Shown here: piece after piece, positions 1 through 9,335 of the stretch
Numbering within the stretch: position 1 is the stretch's first letter
Layout: each line of letters opens with the position of its first letter
Origin: Leptolyngbyaceae cyanobacterium RM1_1_2
GTDB taxonomy: Bacteria; Cyanobacteriota; Cyanobacteriia; Phormidesmidales; Phormidesmidaceae
Direction of reading: 5' to 3'
Length of the DNA: 64,000 bases
Assembly (NCBI GenBank): GCA_012032345.1
Contig: JAAUQI010000017.1
Span: 23,737 to 87,736 of the forward strand
Notes under the pieces: generated by a model
The model's database searches: none
What the model saw: the letters and a program-made list of their open reading frames with translations, nothing else
What the model was told of the DNA's origin: nothing
Translations under genes and position numbers: made by a program

Positions 1-2
1 AG

Positions 3-413
3 CCACTAGAGCGAACAGTGGTTGATGATCCAGCGATCGCGGCAGCAGCGCTCAGCCACGATTTAATGTGGCAAACCCAGGAGCGCTTTGCCGTTGTCTT
101 TTTAGATATTAAACACCGGCTGCTAGGCACTCAGGTTCTCACCATTGGCAGTGCAACTGAGACACTAGCCCCGCCGCGCGATATTTTTCGAGAAATTATT
201 CGGCAGGGAGCAACACGGGCGATCGTAGCCCACAATCATCCCTCTGGCAGCTTAGAACCCAGCCTTGAAGACATTACCCTGACTCGCCAACTGCTTAAAG
301 CCGCCGATATTTTGGGTGTTCCCCTGCTCGACCATTTGATTCTAGGAAATGGCGACTATCGCAGCCTGCGCCAGACCACAAATCTGTGGCAGGAAGAAGC
401 CGCTCAGTCATAG
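3..413 (+). CDS. radC: RadC-family JAB/JAMM domain protein (5' end outside window)
   Basis: The reading frame is open to the window edge and reads [10 protein letters not shown] before the first possible internal start (GTG at 18), so the gene begins upstream and only its C-terminal two thirds are seen. The metal-binding JAMM signature is present: HNHPSG followed by Ser and Asp (SLED) about ten residues on. The end [10 protein letters not shown] matches the usual end of RadC-like proteins (about 240 residues when complete). The family was once called DNA repair protein RadC, but its molecular function is unsettled; the fold is that of zinc-dependent deubiquitinase-like peptidases. The neighbour downstream is convergent. 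Confidence 0.88.
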   Translation, partial: PLERTVVDDPAIAAAALSHDLMWQTQERFAVVFLDIKHRLLGTQVLTIGSATETLAPPRDIFREIIRQGATRAIVAHNHPSGSLEPSLEDITLTRQLLKAADILGVPLLDHLILGNGDYRSLRQTTNLWQEEAAQS

Positions 414-457
414 TCAGACTCAAATGTAAGCATAACCGTAGTCCAGCCGACATATCG

Positions 458-682
458 CTAATCTACGAGCTTGACCATGCCTTTTTGAATTGCATCAAAT
501 AAACGGTTAATTTGATAGCGTTCGCGTTCATCAACAGTGCCGTCAGCTAAAACTGTCCGCGATAGTTCTCGATACTGGCTGTAAGAGATGGTGCGAGCGC
601 TAATAAAGCGATCAACAAGCTGAGTGACGTCAGCTTCAGTAGCCTCAGTAGTAGACCCAGTCGGGGAATTTTGAAACTTCAT
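458..682 (-). CDS. Small conserved protein, 74 aa, unknown function
   Basis: I chose the ATG at 682 (MKFQNS) over a longer frame opening at 745 because a good ribosome-binding site (GGGAGG) lies just upstream and the extra N-terminal residues look unstructured. The protein has a polar N-terminus, then a compact helical domain with ADVTQLVDRFISAR, LADGTVDERER and a conserved-looking end, FDAIQKGMVKLVD. A second protein in this window (36794-36997) has the same design and ends QQGRVRVVD, so the two appear to be paralogs. Function unknown. It is the last gene of the minus-strand run from the M23 peptidase to the cupin, 63 bases after the cupin stop. Confidence 0.7.
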   Translation of the reverse strand: MKFQNSPTGSTTEATEADVTQLVDRFISARTISYSQYRELSRTVLADGTVDERERYQINRLFDAIQKGMVKLVD

Positions 683-745
683 CGGGTTAGCCTCCCTATA
701 AACAGCAAATGACCAGTCGTAGACCGAGATTGAGAGGGAAAGCAA

Positions 746-1096
746 TCACCTGGCCCTAGATCGCTCAATCGCTAATCCGAAGTAGGTCAACACCAGCTCT
801 GTAGAACCTGTATCTAGCACCTCATGTTCACGCGGCTCAACCGCAATGCAGGTTCCTACCTGGAGCGTATAATCAGCCCCATTAATACGAATGATACCGT
901 TTCCCGCTTCCACAAAAAAGACTTCACATAGATATGTGTGAGCATGAGCCTCGACTACCTGACCTAGAGCAAAGTAAGCTTGGGCAAAATTAGTCAGGTG
1001 CGGCAGATCGCCTGAGCTGAGCAAGACCCGCTTTTTGATGGTGGGACTGTGGGAAACGGCTGCTGCGGGCAAAGCCGATAACAGCGCCTGTTTCAT
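746..1096 (-). CDS. Single-domain cupin protein
   Basis: About 116 residues with a beta-barrel cupin signature: [17 protein letters not shown] carries the first metal-binding His/Glu set, and [10 protein letters not shown] provides the late His. The start is taken as the ATG at 1096 (MKQALLS) because it overlaps the aroC stop in an ATGA junction, which suggests translational coupling; an alternative start at 1114 would lie further inside aroC. The N-terminus ([13 protein letters not shown]) is weakly hydrophobic and could be a short signal sequence. Substrate unknown; single cupins are often sugar or small-metabolite binding proteins. The coupling with aroC may be positional only. Confidence 0.8.
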   Translation of the reverse strand: MKQALLSALPAAAVSHSPTIKKRVLLSSGDLPHLTNFAQAYFALGQVVEAHAHTYLCEVFFVEAGNGIIRINGADYTLQVGTCIAVEPREHEVLDTGSTELVLTYFGLAIERSRAR

Positions 1097-2187
1097 AGTT
1101 CTAAAAGCTGACACTGGGCGTGGTGACGTAGCAGATGGTCGCAGAGTACAAGAGCTATCATGGCTTCGACCATTGGCACCGCTCTCGGCAGCACACAGGG
1201 ATCGTGGCGACCTTTGGCCGCTAGCAGTGTCTCTTCGCCCGTGCTGCTGACAGTACGCTGCTCTTTGCGAATTGTGGCTGTAGGTTTAAACGCCGCCCGA
1301 ATGATAATGTTTTCACCATTGGCAATGCCGCCCTGGGTACCGCCAGAGCGGTTGGTGCGGGTGCGAATTTCTCCCGCTTCACCCCGGTAAAATTCGTCGT
1401 TGTGCTGGCTGCCCGTGAGCAAAGTTCCGGCAAACCCAGAGCCAATTTCAAAACCTTTGCTAGCTGGCAGCGACATAACGGCCTTAGCCAGATCCGCTTC
1501 TAATTTGTCAAAGACGGGAGAGCCTAGTCCCTTAGGTACGCGGCGGGCGACGCACTCAACAACGCCCCCAATTGAGTCACCGATGTCGCGAATGGCTTCA
1601 ATCCGCTCGATCATGCGCTCGGCGGCTTCAGCGTCCGGGCAGCGGACTATGTTGCTTTCTACCTGCTCTAGCGTGACGATGTCTGGATTAACAATGCCTT
1701 CGAGGTCTTGGATCCGCTTGACGTAGCCCACAATCTCAACGCCGGCAGCAAGCTTTAAGACTTTTTTAGCGATCGCCCCAGCAGCTACCCGCCCAATGGT
1801 CTCACGGGCCGAGGAGCGGCCACCCCCCTGCCAGTTGCGAATGCCGTATTTAGCGTCATAAGTAGCATCGGCGTGAGAGGGGCGATACTTTTGCGCCATC
1901 TCGTTATAGTCTTGCGGACGCGTATCTTTGTTGCGCACCAAAATTGTGATCGGGGTACCCAAGGTTTTGCCTTCAAAAACACCGGAGACAATTTCGCAAG
2001 TGTCGGTTTCTTGACGCGGCGTGGTAATTTTGCTTTGCCCTGGACGCCGCCGGTCGAGTTCCTGCTGAATCTCCTCGGCAGAAATCTTAATCTGAGGGGG
2101 GCAGCCGTCAATCACTACACCCACGCCGCCACCGTGAGACTCTCCGAAGGTCGTAATGCGAAATAGGTGGCCGAAGGTATTGCCCAT
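1093..2187 (-). CDS. aroC: Chorismate synthase
   Basis: Converts 5-enolpyruvylshikimate-3-phosphate to chorismate, the last common step of aromatic amino acid, folate and quinone synthesis; needs reduced FMN. The start [10 protein letters not shown] and the signature segments [48 protein letters not shown] and [11 protein letters not shown] are all typical, and 364 residues is full family length. It lies 8 bases after the bactofilin stop and overlaps the next gene by four bases, so it is inside a minus-strand transcription unit. No frame damage is seen here, unlike its two upstream neighbours. Confidence 0.97.
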   Translation of the reverse strand: MGNTFGHLFRITTFGESHGGGVGVVIDGCPPQIKISAEEIQQELDRRRPGQSKITTPRQETDTCEIVSGVFEGKTLGTPITILVRNKDTRPQDYNEMAQKYRPSHADATYDAKYGIRNWQGGGRSSARETIGRVAAGAIAKKVLKLAAGVEIVGYVKRIQDLEGIVNPDIVTLEQVESNIVRCPDAEAAERMIERIEAIRDIGDSIGGVVECVARRVPKGLGSPVFDKLEADLAKAVMSLPASKGFEIGSGFAGTLLTGSQHNDEFYRGEAGEIRTRTNRSGGTQGGIANGENIIIRAAFKPTATIRKEQRTVSSTGEETLLAAKGRHDPCVLPRAVPMVEAMIALVLCDHLLRHHAQCQLLEL

Positions 2188-2195
2188 GCTGGTGA

Positions 2196-2632
2196 TTAAA
2201 AACTAGAGCCTTTTGATCCTAACCCATTAGGCGGTACCCTTTGCGTTCCCGCTAAGCTCAAAGATGGCTGAGTTCCCGGTAAGGCTTGAGGTTGAGCAGT
2301 GGTAATGTGGCCCACATAAAAAGCGCCTGCTTCCATATCTAGCGCCGTCGCCGTAATGTCTCCTTCAACTCGGGCTGTGCGGCTGAGGGAAAGCTTGCCA
2401 GTAGCAACAACGCGGGCTTTTACAGTGCCGTGAATAATAATATTGTGACCGCTGAGTTCGGGGCCTTCAATAGCACCGTCAGCCGCAATCTCAACATCAC
2501 CGTTGATCATGACCTCACCAAAAACTGCGCCATCTAACCGCAGACTACCATCAACTTTTAAGTCACCCTGAAAATGACTACCTGACCTACGTAGGTAAAG
2601 CGATTGGGTTCACCTTGGCGTCGTCTAAACAT
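2196..2632 (-). CDS. Bactofilin, interrupted by a single-base frameshift
   Basis: Reading starts at ATG 2632 ([16 protein letters not shown], ribosome-binding site GAGGA upstream). After about base 2585 the homology continues in another frame: [18 protein letters not shown], then a right-handed beta-helix with repeated short hydrophobic turns ([37 protein letters not shown]) and a disordered tail ending KGSSF. The 437-base span is one base short of a multiple of three, so adding one base restores a 145-residue bactofilin of normal size. Bactofilins polymerise into cytoskeletal filaments near the membrane and often sit beside M23 peptidase genes, as here. I think sequencing error more likely than true loss. 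Confidence 0.85.
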
Positions 2633-2643
2633 AAAACAAGTCC

Positions 2644-3601
2644 TCAGCGTGAGTTTTGAGCGCCATCGCTCAAGGATGCAGGAGCGCCAATCGCTCAAGG
2701 ATGCAGGAGCGCCATCGCTCAAGGATGCAGGAGCGCCATCGCCTAGCGGCAGATAACCGCGCGGATTAACCGATTTTCCATTCTGATGCACCTCATAGTG
2801 TAGATGCGGGCCTGACGATCGTCCGGTGTTGCCCAGGTAGCCAATAATCTGACCCCGCTCAACGCGATCGCCGACTTTAACTGCTAGCCCTGAGAGATGA
2901 CCATACAGCGTCTGATATCCGTAACCGTGATCTAGAATCACATGATTACCGTAGCCACCCGAATTCTCGGCTTGTTTAGCCATACCGCTAGCAGTCGCGT
3001 AGATTGACGCACCGTAGGGGCCTTTAAGATCAATACCCTGATGCAGTTCGTAGCGCAACCGACCAAACGGATTGCGCCGCAGCCCAAACTCAGACGTGAC
3101 CTCAAAATGTCCTTTCAGTGGCAGACCATCAGGGTAAGCATCTGCCGCCGCCGCCTCTGCCGCTAGGGTTTGCTCCAGAGCAGGTTTTACCTGAGCTTTC
3201 AGATTTTTTTCCAGGACGGGTAGTCTCTGCTTGGCTAAGTGAAAAAGAGTCTGGGTGCTAGCGGCTTCCGGTATTCCCCCCTGGGGCACACGCGTTGAAG
3301 ACTGAGTAGATGCCTCGGGAGACAACCCAGCGCGCTGACGTAGGTCGCTCACCTCAGCATCCAAAGAATCTAGATTGATCAGGACTTCAGTTGCCGTTTC
3401 AGCCAGGTTTTGGTTCTCTGTGGCCAGTTTCAGATTGGAGCGCACCAGAGTAGACACTGTCAGGCCCAGCCAGATCAGCGGTGTTCCCGCTAGCACCAAG
3501 GCCAGCAAAATGGCAGGCAGGGGACGAAAGTTAAGAGTTAGCGGCTCTCTTCCGGTTCGAGCCACTAAAACCGTATAGCGTTCAGGAATTCGACGACGCA
3601 T
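2644..3601 (-). CDS. M23 peptidase (LytM-type cell wall endopeptidase) with frameshifted C-terminal repeat tail
   Basis: Membrane-anchored peptidoglycan endopeptidase. After MRRRIPERYTVLV (ATG 3601; a longer start at 3643 is possible) comes one transmembrane helix (PAILLALVLAGTPLIWLGL), a coiled-coil stretch, then the M23 domain with zinc ligands HxxxD (HQGID) and HxH (GPHLHYEVH). The domain ends at NPRGYLPLG. The tail is made of a 24-base tandem repeat encoding DGAPASLS. One copy carries an extra base (2689-2690). As sequenced, the frame runs on to 2558 across the bactofilin start; without that base the protein ends ASLSDGAQNSR at a TGA at 2644, eleven bases before the bactofilin. Pairing of M23 peptidase with bactofilin is known from several phyla. 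Confidence 0.85.
2661..2746. repeat. 24-bp tandem repeat at the 3' end of the M23 peptidase gene
   Basis: Read on the minus strand, the unit GATGGCGCTCCTGCATCCTTGAGC occurs three times, followed by a partial fourth (GATGGCGCTC). The copies are identical except that the third has one additional T, which changes the reading frame. In frame the unit encodes DGAPASLS. The near identity suggests recent slippage expansion or a difficult region for assembly. Confidence 0.9.
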
Positions 3602-3825
3602 CAGTAACGCTGGCGTAAACTCGCTCAGATTTCGTTTCAACAATTACAAACTCAGGCATTATACGGGGATCGCTCGACATAAGACAATTTTCTTGCTTTT
3701 TAGGCAGGGCAATCTTCTTAACAAACTGTTTTGTTATGCCTGCTTGGCGATCGCAACGCCAAAAGCTAGGCTGAGCACGTTATTGTTAGTCTGACAGGGA
3801 CATTTGTGATTAGAGACATCCTGCC

Positions 3826-5007
3826 ATGAAAATTAGAGTCATCAGCGACACCCTCTTCAAGCGCAGTCCTAAACTTTCTAATCAGCTATCAGAATCTGAA
3901 AAAGTATTTGTCAAAAACGGTACTGAGTTTGAAATTGAGTTCTATGTAGAAGCGCCTGAGCGTCACCTCAAAGTTGCTTTAGCCAACCAGACGTTAGGTG
4001 ACGACGAGGCACTGGAGTGGTATGTTTACAAGCCCGACATCAAGCTAGAGGAATCTCCAGTTAAGCTTCAGGTGATTAGCGACACGCTCCTAAAGCTCCG
4101 CCCGGTGCTTTCAAGTCAGCTATCAGACCGTGAAAAAGTATTTGTCAAAAACGGTACTCAGTTCGATTTGCAGTCTTACCTGCCGGCTGAGGGCAATCAT
4201 CTCAAAATTGCGATCGCCAATGCCTTCCTTGGCCCAGACAACCGCAATACCTGGTATGCCTTCAACCCGGATGTGCGAGTACAAGGCTCCAGCATCACGC
4301 TAAAAGTCATCAGCGACACGCTCTTTAAGCTAGCGCCAAAGCTTTCAAGCGAACTATCAGACCGTGAGAAGGTGTTTATCAAAAACGGCACGGTATTTGA
4401 AATCGGCGCTCATGCTCCATCTGAAAATAGCCATGTCAAAGTCTCCCTCAGCAATGCCTTCCTTGGCCCAGACAACCGCAACACCTGGTATGCCTACATG
4501 CCAGATCTGCAAATTGAAGGTAACGAACCCGATAATAAGCCTCAAGATGCAGCTAGCCCCACCCCGCCTAACCGTGGAGCTAGTGTTCGACTGCCGGGCT
4601 TTCAGGGGCTTTATTATTTAGCCAACCCAATTTTGCCAAACGGTAGCTTTACTTGGGCAGAAGCAACCCACAATGGCAGCCGCACTCCGGTTAATGCAGG
4701 CGTTGTCTACGGCATTATTCGCGTAGCCAAGGCAATGGAAGAAGTCCGTAAGCGGTTGGGCAATCGCGCAATTCGAATTAACTCTTGGTACCGCGATCCG
4801 AGAACTAATGCAGCCGTAGGCGGCGCTCGATTTTCTCGTCACCTGTTAGGAGATGCGGTGGACTTTGTGGTTGCTGGCATTCATCCCTACGACGTCTACG
4901 ATCGCTTAAATGGCTGGTGGGGGTCTAAAGGGGGATTAGCCAGCGCGACCGTGTTTACTCATTTAGACACACGGGGATACAATGCCCGCTGGAGCTATGG
5001 ATTTTAG
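3826..5007 (+). CDS. M15A-type peptidase with three N-terminal tandem domains
   Basis: 393 residues. Residues about 2-76, 80-156 and 160-237 are three copies of an ~80-residue domain sharing VISDTLxK, LSDREKVFVKNGT and NTWYA-P; parts of the copies are nearly identical in DNA. A proline-rich linker follows, then a peptidase domain of the M15A_3 type with SRHLLGDAVD (SxHxxGxAxD) and the second metal motif in FTHLDTRG, ending ARWSYGF. Such domains cleave D-Ala-containing peptidoglycan peptides. The repeats may bind cell wall or act as SH3-like modules; that is inference. No signal peptide is seen at the N-terminus, so export is unclear. Transcribed away from the M23 gene, with a 180-base divergent spacer. 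Confidence 0.85.
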   Translation: MKIRVISDTLFKRSPKLSNQLSESEKVFVKNGTEFEIEFYVEAPERHLKVALANQTLGDDEALEWYVYKPDIKLEESPVKLQVISDTLLKLRPVLSSQLSDREKVFVKNGTQFDLQSYLPAEGNHLKIAIANAFLGPDNRNTWYAFNPDVRVQGSSITLKVISDTLFKLAPKLSSELSDREKVFIKNGTVFEIGAHAPSENSHVKVSLSNAFLGPDNRNTWYAYMPDLQIEGNEPDNKPQDAASPTPPNRGASVRLPGFQGLYYLANPILPNGSFTWAEATHNGSRTPVNAGVVYGIIRVAKAMEEVRKRLGNRAIRINSWYRDPRTNAAVGGARFSRHLLGDAVDFVVAGIHPYDVYDRLNGWWGSKGGLASATVFTHLDTRGYNARWSYGF

Positions 5008-5085
5008 GCGTTCTGGATGGGATTGCACGCAGTAATATTTGGCAGCGGCAGGATGTCCTATGCTATCCTGGGTAGGCGTTAAAAA

Positions 5086-5159
5086 CGGGGCGTAGCGCAG
5101 CTTGGTAGCGCACCACTTTGGGGTAGTGGGGGTCGCAGGTTCAAATCCTGTCGCTCCGA
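5086..5159 (+). tRNA. tRNA-Pro (anticodon GGG)
   Basis: Cloverleaf of 74 bases without encoded CCA. The acceptor stem CGGGGCG pairs with CGCTCCG (one G-U). The anticodon stem CCACT/AGTGG encloses the loop TTGGGGT, giving anticodon GGG at 5120-5122 with G37, as expected for proline tRNAs. The T arm contains GGTTCAAATCC. Confidence 0.95.
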
Positions 5160-5318
5160 TTCAGTTAAGACAGCCTGTAGGGACGTAGCCATGCGTCCCT
5201 GTAGGGCTAGGGTAAGAACAAAGCGTTAAGCTTCTTTTCGGATTGGCAACATCTATAGGGCTGAATGATAGGGTCAAGACTGTTGCAAATACGTTTTAGA
5301 TTCTTGGGGGAGAGCGTT

Positions 5319-5516
5319 TTGGTCTCACAAACAGAGCAGACAGCAAATACAGCACGCGAAGACTTTAGCGAATATGTAGCTCACCTACAGCTACACATGG
5401 CCCTACAAGCGCGCAATCTTGTGCCACCTCTGGGTCAAAAAGGCGATCGCCGTGAAATGATGCTGCAGCAGACCCAGGCAGACTTTGAGAAAATTGTTTC
5501 TCGCCAGCGCTTTTAA
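5319..5516 (+). CDS. Small hypothetical protein, about 65 aa
   Basis: The TTG at 5319 is preferred because a strong GGGGGAG ribosome-binding sequence precedes it, giving a protein starting M(L)VSQTEQTANTARED; the frame is open back to an ATG at 5265. The protein is polar and helical (DFSEYVAHLQLHMALQARNLV, EMMLQQTQADFEKIVSRQRF) with no membrane segment. I do not recognise a named family. It ends just before a bidirectional terminator shared with hemB. Confidence 0.6.
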   Translation: MVSQTEQTANTAREDFSEYVAHLQLHMALQARNLVPPLGQKGDRREMMLQQTQADFEKIVSRQRF

Positions 5517-5543
5517 GAAATTAGTTTTTGCCATTTCATATCT

Positions 5544-5572
5544 AAAAGCAGCCCCATTTGGAGCTGCTTTTT
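5544..5572. terminator. Bidirectional intrinsic terminator between the small gene and hemB
   Basis: Inverted repeat AAAAGCAGC (5544-5552) / GCTGCTTTT (5563-5571) around a ten-base loop. A T run follows on the plus strand and, because of the symmetry, on the minus strand too, so it can serve both convergent genes. Confidence 0.85.
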
Positions 5573-5589
5573 AACGTACAGTCGAATCT

Positions 5590-6573
5590 TTATTCCTGAA
5601 TCCAACGGGCTACGTCTTTAGCGTGGTAGGTCAAAATCAAATCGGCCCCAGAGCGCTTGAAGCCCATCATGGTCTCCATTACTACCTTTTGCTCATCAAT
5701 CCAGCCGTTGAGCGCAGCTGCCTTGATCATGGAATATTCACCCGAGACGTTGTAGGCAGCCACAGGCAGGTGAGTCGCCTGTTTGACGCGCCAGATAATA
5801 TCCATATAGGCTAGAGCGGGTTTGACCATCAGCATGTCAGCCCCTTCGGCAATGTCTAGCTCAATTTCTTTTAAGGCTTCAGTTCCATTAGCAGGATCCA
5901 TTTGATAGGTGCGGCGATCGCCAAACTGAGGAGCAGACTCAGCCGCATCTCTAAAAGGCCCGTAGTAAGCCGACGAATACTTCGCAGCGTAAGACAAAAT
6001 CGGTAAATCTGCAAAGTCAGCCGCATCTAAGCCTTGACGAATCGCCTGCACAAAGCCATCCATCATGCCAGAAGGAGCAATAATATCAGCCCCCGCTTTA
6101 GCCTGAGCAACTGCCGTTTTTTTCAGCAACTCCAACGTGGGATCATTAAGTACCCGACCGGTCAGATCCCCAGCCTCTAAATAACCACAGTGGCCGTGAG
6201 ACGTATACTCACAAAGGCAAGTATCGACCATCACAATCAGATCCGGCACGGCTGCTTTAACGGCTGTAGTAGCTTTTTGCACAATACCGCAGTCGTGCCA
6301 GGCACCAGTGGCTTCATTGTCCTTATCTTCAGGAATACCAAACAAAATAATCGCCGGAATTCCGAGGGCGTAGACCTCTTTGGCTTCTTGAACGATTTTG
6401 TCTACAGAGAGCTGATAGACCCCGGGCATTGACTTTACTTCTTGAGCAATGCCTTCTCCCGGAACGGCAAAAAGCGGATAAATCAGGTCACTGGTCGTAA
6501 TCCTGTTTTCCTGCACCATACGACGCAGTTGAGGATGATTGCGGAGGCGACGAGGCCGATGAGTCGGAAACAT
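5590..6573 (-). CDS. hemB: Delta-aminolevulinic acid dehydratase (porphobilinogen synthase)
   Basis: Condenses two 5-aminolevulinate molecules to porphobilinogen for haem, chlorophyll and bilin synthesis. 327 residues, full length. The Schiff-base lysines are in [14 protein letters not shown] context and in [12 protein letters not shown]. The metal site is the cysteine form, [14 protein letters not shown], pointing to zinc rather than the aspartate-rich magnesium form of plants. The start [11 protein letters not shown] is standard. Monocistronic, flanked by a terminator on one side and a repeat-filled 390-base gap on the other. Confidence 0.97.
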   Translation of the reverse strand: MFPTHRPRRLRNHPQLRRMVQENRITTSDLIYPLFAVPGEGIAQEVKSMPGVYQLSVDKIVQEAKEVYALGIPAIILFGIPEDKDNEATGAWHDCGIVQKATTAVKAAVPDLIVMVDTCLCEYTSHGHCGYLEAGDLTGRVLNDPTLELLKKTAVAQAKAGADIIAPSGMMDGFVQAIRQGLDAADFADLPILSYAAKYSSAYYGPFRDAAESAPQFGDRRTYQMDPANGTEALKEIELDIAEGADMLMVKPALAYMDIIWRVKQATHLPVAAYNVSGEYSMIKAAALNGWIDEQKVVMETMMGFKRSGADLILTYHAKDVARWIQE

Positions 6574-6632
6574 TATGCTCGTTTGAGATTAATAAAAATT
6601 CACTAACCGTTCAAAAATCAAAAAACTGGTCT

Positions 6633-6821
6633 AAAACTTTTGTCCGACCAGCAAGCTTTTGGCCTGATTGCCTGACAAAACTCTTGAAACCCTGATTGCG
6701 CTGTAGGTTGGGTGAAGCTTGGGCGCAACCCAACGAAACCGTTATTGGCGTTGGGTTGCCCTTCGTTCTACCCAACTACGCGAGGAACTTTTGTCCCACC
6801 AGCAAGGTTTTGGCCTAGGTG
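6633..6821. repeat. Dispersed repeat family A, copy 1, with flanking direct repeats
   Basis: The core (about 6670-6797) runs from CCTGACAAAACTCTTGAA to CGAGGAACTTTTGTC. It contains self-complementary stretches (TAGGTTGGGTGAAGC, GCAACCCAACG, GTTGGGTTGC, ACCCAACTA) that can fold into a long hairpin. It resembles 17847-17977. About 30-bp direct repeats flank it: ACTTTTGTCCGACCAGCAAG near 6637 and ACTTTTGTCCCACCAGCAAG near 6788, both continuing into TTTTGGCC. The rest of the 6574-6963 gap shows no gene. Confidence 0.7.
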
Positions 6822-6963
6822 AGCTAAGCAAAATTCGTTATTAAAGTCTAAAGCCTGAACGAGCTATCGTACTCACTGGAAAAATTACATTCTGTAAAAT
6901 TTGGTAAATTCTGGGGCGTAACTCAGTCAGTCTCTTAATAGACTAACGTTTGCGCTTCATTAT

Positions 6964-7434
6964 TCAAAAAGTAGGATCATGCTCGTAGTCTATACACTGA
7001 TCTTCCTGCCAGATGCGACCGCTCTTCTCACAGCTAGCCCGATCTCGCTTGAAAGGAATACCAACAGGGGCTGCGTCTTGTTTCAATAGAGGTGCCAGAC
7101 TGACAGAACTCAAGTGCAAAAAACCCGACAAAATCAGAACCCCGGCTAGACTCACTAAAAACATCACCAACAAGTTCCCCGGCGTCCATAACAGCGGTGC
7201 AGTTCGCCGTCCGGGTATGCGTCGTTCTGGCCCTGCTACCAGCACGACATAGAAGCGCTTCCACAGCAGCGGCAGCGAAAGGCGTAGATCAACCGAATGC
7301 TGCCGCCAAGCACGAGTTTTTAAGGCTTCACGCATAGCTCCAAGCTGAGCTTCGCTGAAGCTAGCTAAAATATGAGGCGGTAATCGCTCTGTAAACTGCT
7401 CAAAAAATTCATTTTTCTGGTCAGACAGCTTCAT
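6964..7434 (-). CDS. Hypothetical membrane protein, 156 aa
   Basis: The ATG at 7434 (MKLSDQKNEFFEQF) has a GAGGAT ribosome-binding site and is preferred over an upstream start at 7500. The N-terminal part is polar and helical and may be cytosolic. One clear transmembrane helix follows about residue 95 (PGNLLVMFLVSLAGVLILSGFLHL). The short C-terminal domain has two cysteines (RASCEKSGRIW, EDQCIDYEHD). I do not recognise the family. Isolated between a repeat region and a tRNA gene. Confidence 0.65.
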   Translation of the reverse strand: MKLSDQKNEFFEQFTERLPPHILASFSEAQLGAMREALKTRAWRQHSVDLRLSLPLLWKRFYVVLVAGPERRIPGRRTAPLLWTPGNLLVMFLVSLAGVLILSGFLHLSSVSLAPLLKQDAAPVGIPFKRDRASCEKSGRIWQEDQCIDYEHDPTF

Positions 7435-7742
7435 AAATATCCTCGACCAAAGCACAAAGCAGAATAAAGGCTTACTTAGCATTCCACTTCGGCCAATCAC
7501 CTCTGTTAAGGAAATTTACTGATCTTTAGGGCTGGCGCTTTTTTCAGGCTTGGGTGTGAGTAAAGGTTCTTCTAGCGCTTTGGGCACATTTCTTGACTAT
7601 CAGGTGCGAATCGCAAGATTTTTGGGGGCCGCAACTACAATTTACCAAACTTTTTTGAGCTATTAGGCCACCAGAGGTTAGTCTATGTGCTAATGTTATT
7701 GACCGGGAGTGCAATCAAAATTTCGCACCGCCGTAACTGTAA

Positions 7743-7814
7743 GGGTCGCTAGCTCAGTGGTAGAGCACTCGGCTTTTAACCGATTGGTCCTGGGTTCGAA
7801 TCCCAGGCGACCCA
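7743..7814 (+). tRNA. tRNA-Lys (anticodon UUU)
   Basis: 72 bases without CCA. The acceptor stem GGGTCGC pairs perfectly with GCGACCC. The anticodon loop CTTTTAA gives TTT at 7775-7777. The D arm has AGCTCAGTGGTAGAGC and the T arm GGTTCGAATCC. Confidence 0.96.
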
Positions 7815-8063
7815 GTGCATAGTATTAATTAAGAATTTTTAGGACATTCTGTGTTGCCATCGAATTTCCTCTGATATTCTTAACTAAGAGTTCAGCTTTC
7901 AAGAACGTTTTGCTATCAGCTTGGTAAGCTGACCTGCGAGATTCCTAGGAATTGAGCATTTGAGACTGGTTCGGGGAAATGATTTAAGATTGATAGGTAA
8001 TAACACTTATTGATCCTTTAACTCATTTACCCACAGGCAATACTTAGATTTAGGAGGATATTT

Positions 8064-9143
8064 ATGGCGCTCGTCCCAATGAGGCTGCTGCTGGATCATG
8101 CTGCTGAAAACGGCTATGGGATTCCGGCTTACAACGTTAATAATCTAGAGCAGATCCTGTCCATCATGACGGCTGCTGACGAGACTGACAGCCCGGTGAT
8201 CTTGCAAGCCTCCCGGGGTGCTCGTAAGTATGCTGGAGAGAATTTCCTGCGCCATCTAGTGCTGGGTGCTGTCGAAACTTATCCTCACATTCCGGTGGTG
8301 ATGCACCAAGACCACGGGAATAGCCCTGCGACCTGCTACTCAGCAATTCGCAATGGTTTTACCAGCGTCATGATGGACGGCTCTTTAGAAGATGATGCTA
8401 AAACCCCTGCTAGCTTTGACTACAACGTCAGCGTAACTCGTGAAGTCGTTAAGGTAGCACACGCTGTTGGAGCTAGTGTAGAAGGTGAACTAGGCTGTCT
8501 AGGCTCTCTAGAAACTGGTCAGGGCGATAAAGAAGACGGTCACGGCTTTGAGGGAACCCTCACCAAAGACCAGCTACTAACCGACCCTGATGAAGCGGTA
8601 CAGTTTGTTGAAGCGACTCAGGTAGACGCACTGGCTGTAGCCATTGGCACCAGCCACGGAGCTTATAAGTTTACCCGTAAGCCAACGGGCGAAATTCTTG
8701 CCATTAGCCGGATTGAAGAGATTCATCGCCGTTTGCCCAACACTCACCTAGTCATGCACGGTTCTTCTTCCGTGCCACAGGAGTGGCTGGACTTAATCAA
8801 CAAATACGGCGGTCAAATTCCTGAAACCTACGGCGTACCCATCGAAGAGATTCAGAAGGGCATTAAGAGCGGCGTGCGGAAAGTCAATATTGACACCGAC
8901 AATCGTTTAGCCATCACAGCGGCTATCCGGGAAGCTGCGGCTAAAGACCCCTCTAACTTCGATCCTCGCCACTTCATGAAGCCTGCCATCAAGTACATGA
9001 AGCAGGTTTGCCAAAAGCGCTACGAAGCGTTTGGGACAGCCGGAAATGCTAGCAAGATCAAGCAGCAGCCCGTTGATATCTATGCAGCCATGTATGCCAA
9101 TGGCGAATTAGATGCCAAGATAAAATCTGCGGCGGCTGTGTAA
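8064..9143 (+). CDS. fba: Class II fructose-1,6-bisphosphate / sedoheptulose-1,7-bisphosphate aldolase
   Basis: Metal-dependent aldolase of the Calvin cycle and glycolysis. 359 residues with zinc ligands in VMHQDHG and MHGSSSVP, the catalytic region [20 protein letters not shown], and [22 protein letters not shown] near the end binds the phosphate. The C-terminus matches the long cyanobacterial form (CbbA type). An excellent ribosome-binding site (TAGGAGGATATTT) precedes ATG. A long AT-rich leader of about 250 bases separates it from the tRNA, and a strong terminator follows, so it is monocistronic. Confidence 0.96.
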   Translation: MALVPMRLLLDHAAENGYGIPAYNVNNLEQILSIMTAADETDSPVILQASRGARKYAGENFLRHLVLGAVETYPHIPVVMHQDHGNSPATCYSAIRNGFTSVMMDGSLEDDAKTPASFDYNVSVTREVVKVAHAVGASVEGELGCLGSLETGQGDKEDGHGFEGTLTKDQLLTDPDEAVQFVEATQVDALAVAIGTSHGAYKFTRKPTGEILAISRIEEIHRRLPNTHLVMHGSSSVPQEWLDLINKYGGQIPETYGVPIEEIQKGIKSGVRKVNIDTDNRLAITAAIREAAAKDPSNFDPRHFMKPAIKYMKQVCQKRYEAFGTAGNASKIKQQPVDIYAAMYANGELDAKIKSAAAV

Positions 9144-9178
9144 ATAGCCTGTTTTGAAAGCTAGTTTGTAGCTGAACT

Positions 9179-9214
9179 AAGAAGCCAGATAGCGTAAGCT
9201 ATCTGGCTTCTTAA
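9179..9214 (+). terminator. Intrinsic terminator of the aldolase gene
   Basis: Thirteen-base-pair perfect hairpin GAAGCCAGATAGC / GCTATCTGGCTTC with tetraloop GTAA, extended by AA/TT pairs, 36 bases after the stop codon. Confidence 0.88.
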
Positions 9215-9335
9215 TGAATTTAGATCAAAATTTTAGGATAGAACGACGGTTAATTTGTGTTGACCTGTAGCGGCTATGTACGGTCTGCAATATGCGCAGG
9301 CGCTGCAGCAGACCAATCACTATTTTTTTGTCGTC

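Noticed and set aside
5036..5085. Integration (att) site next to tRNA-Pro
   Set aside because: No integrase, no direct repeat of the tRNA 3' end and no foreign genes nearby.
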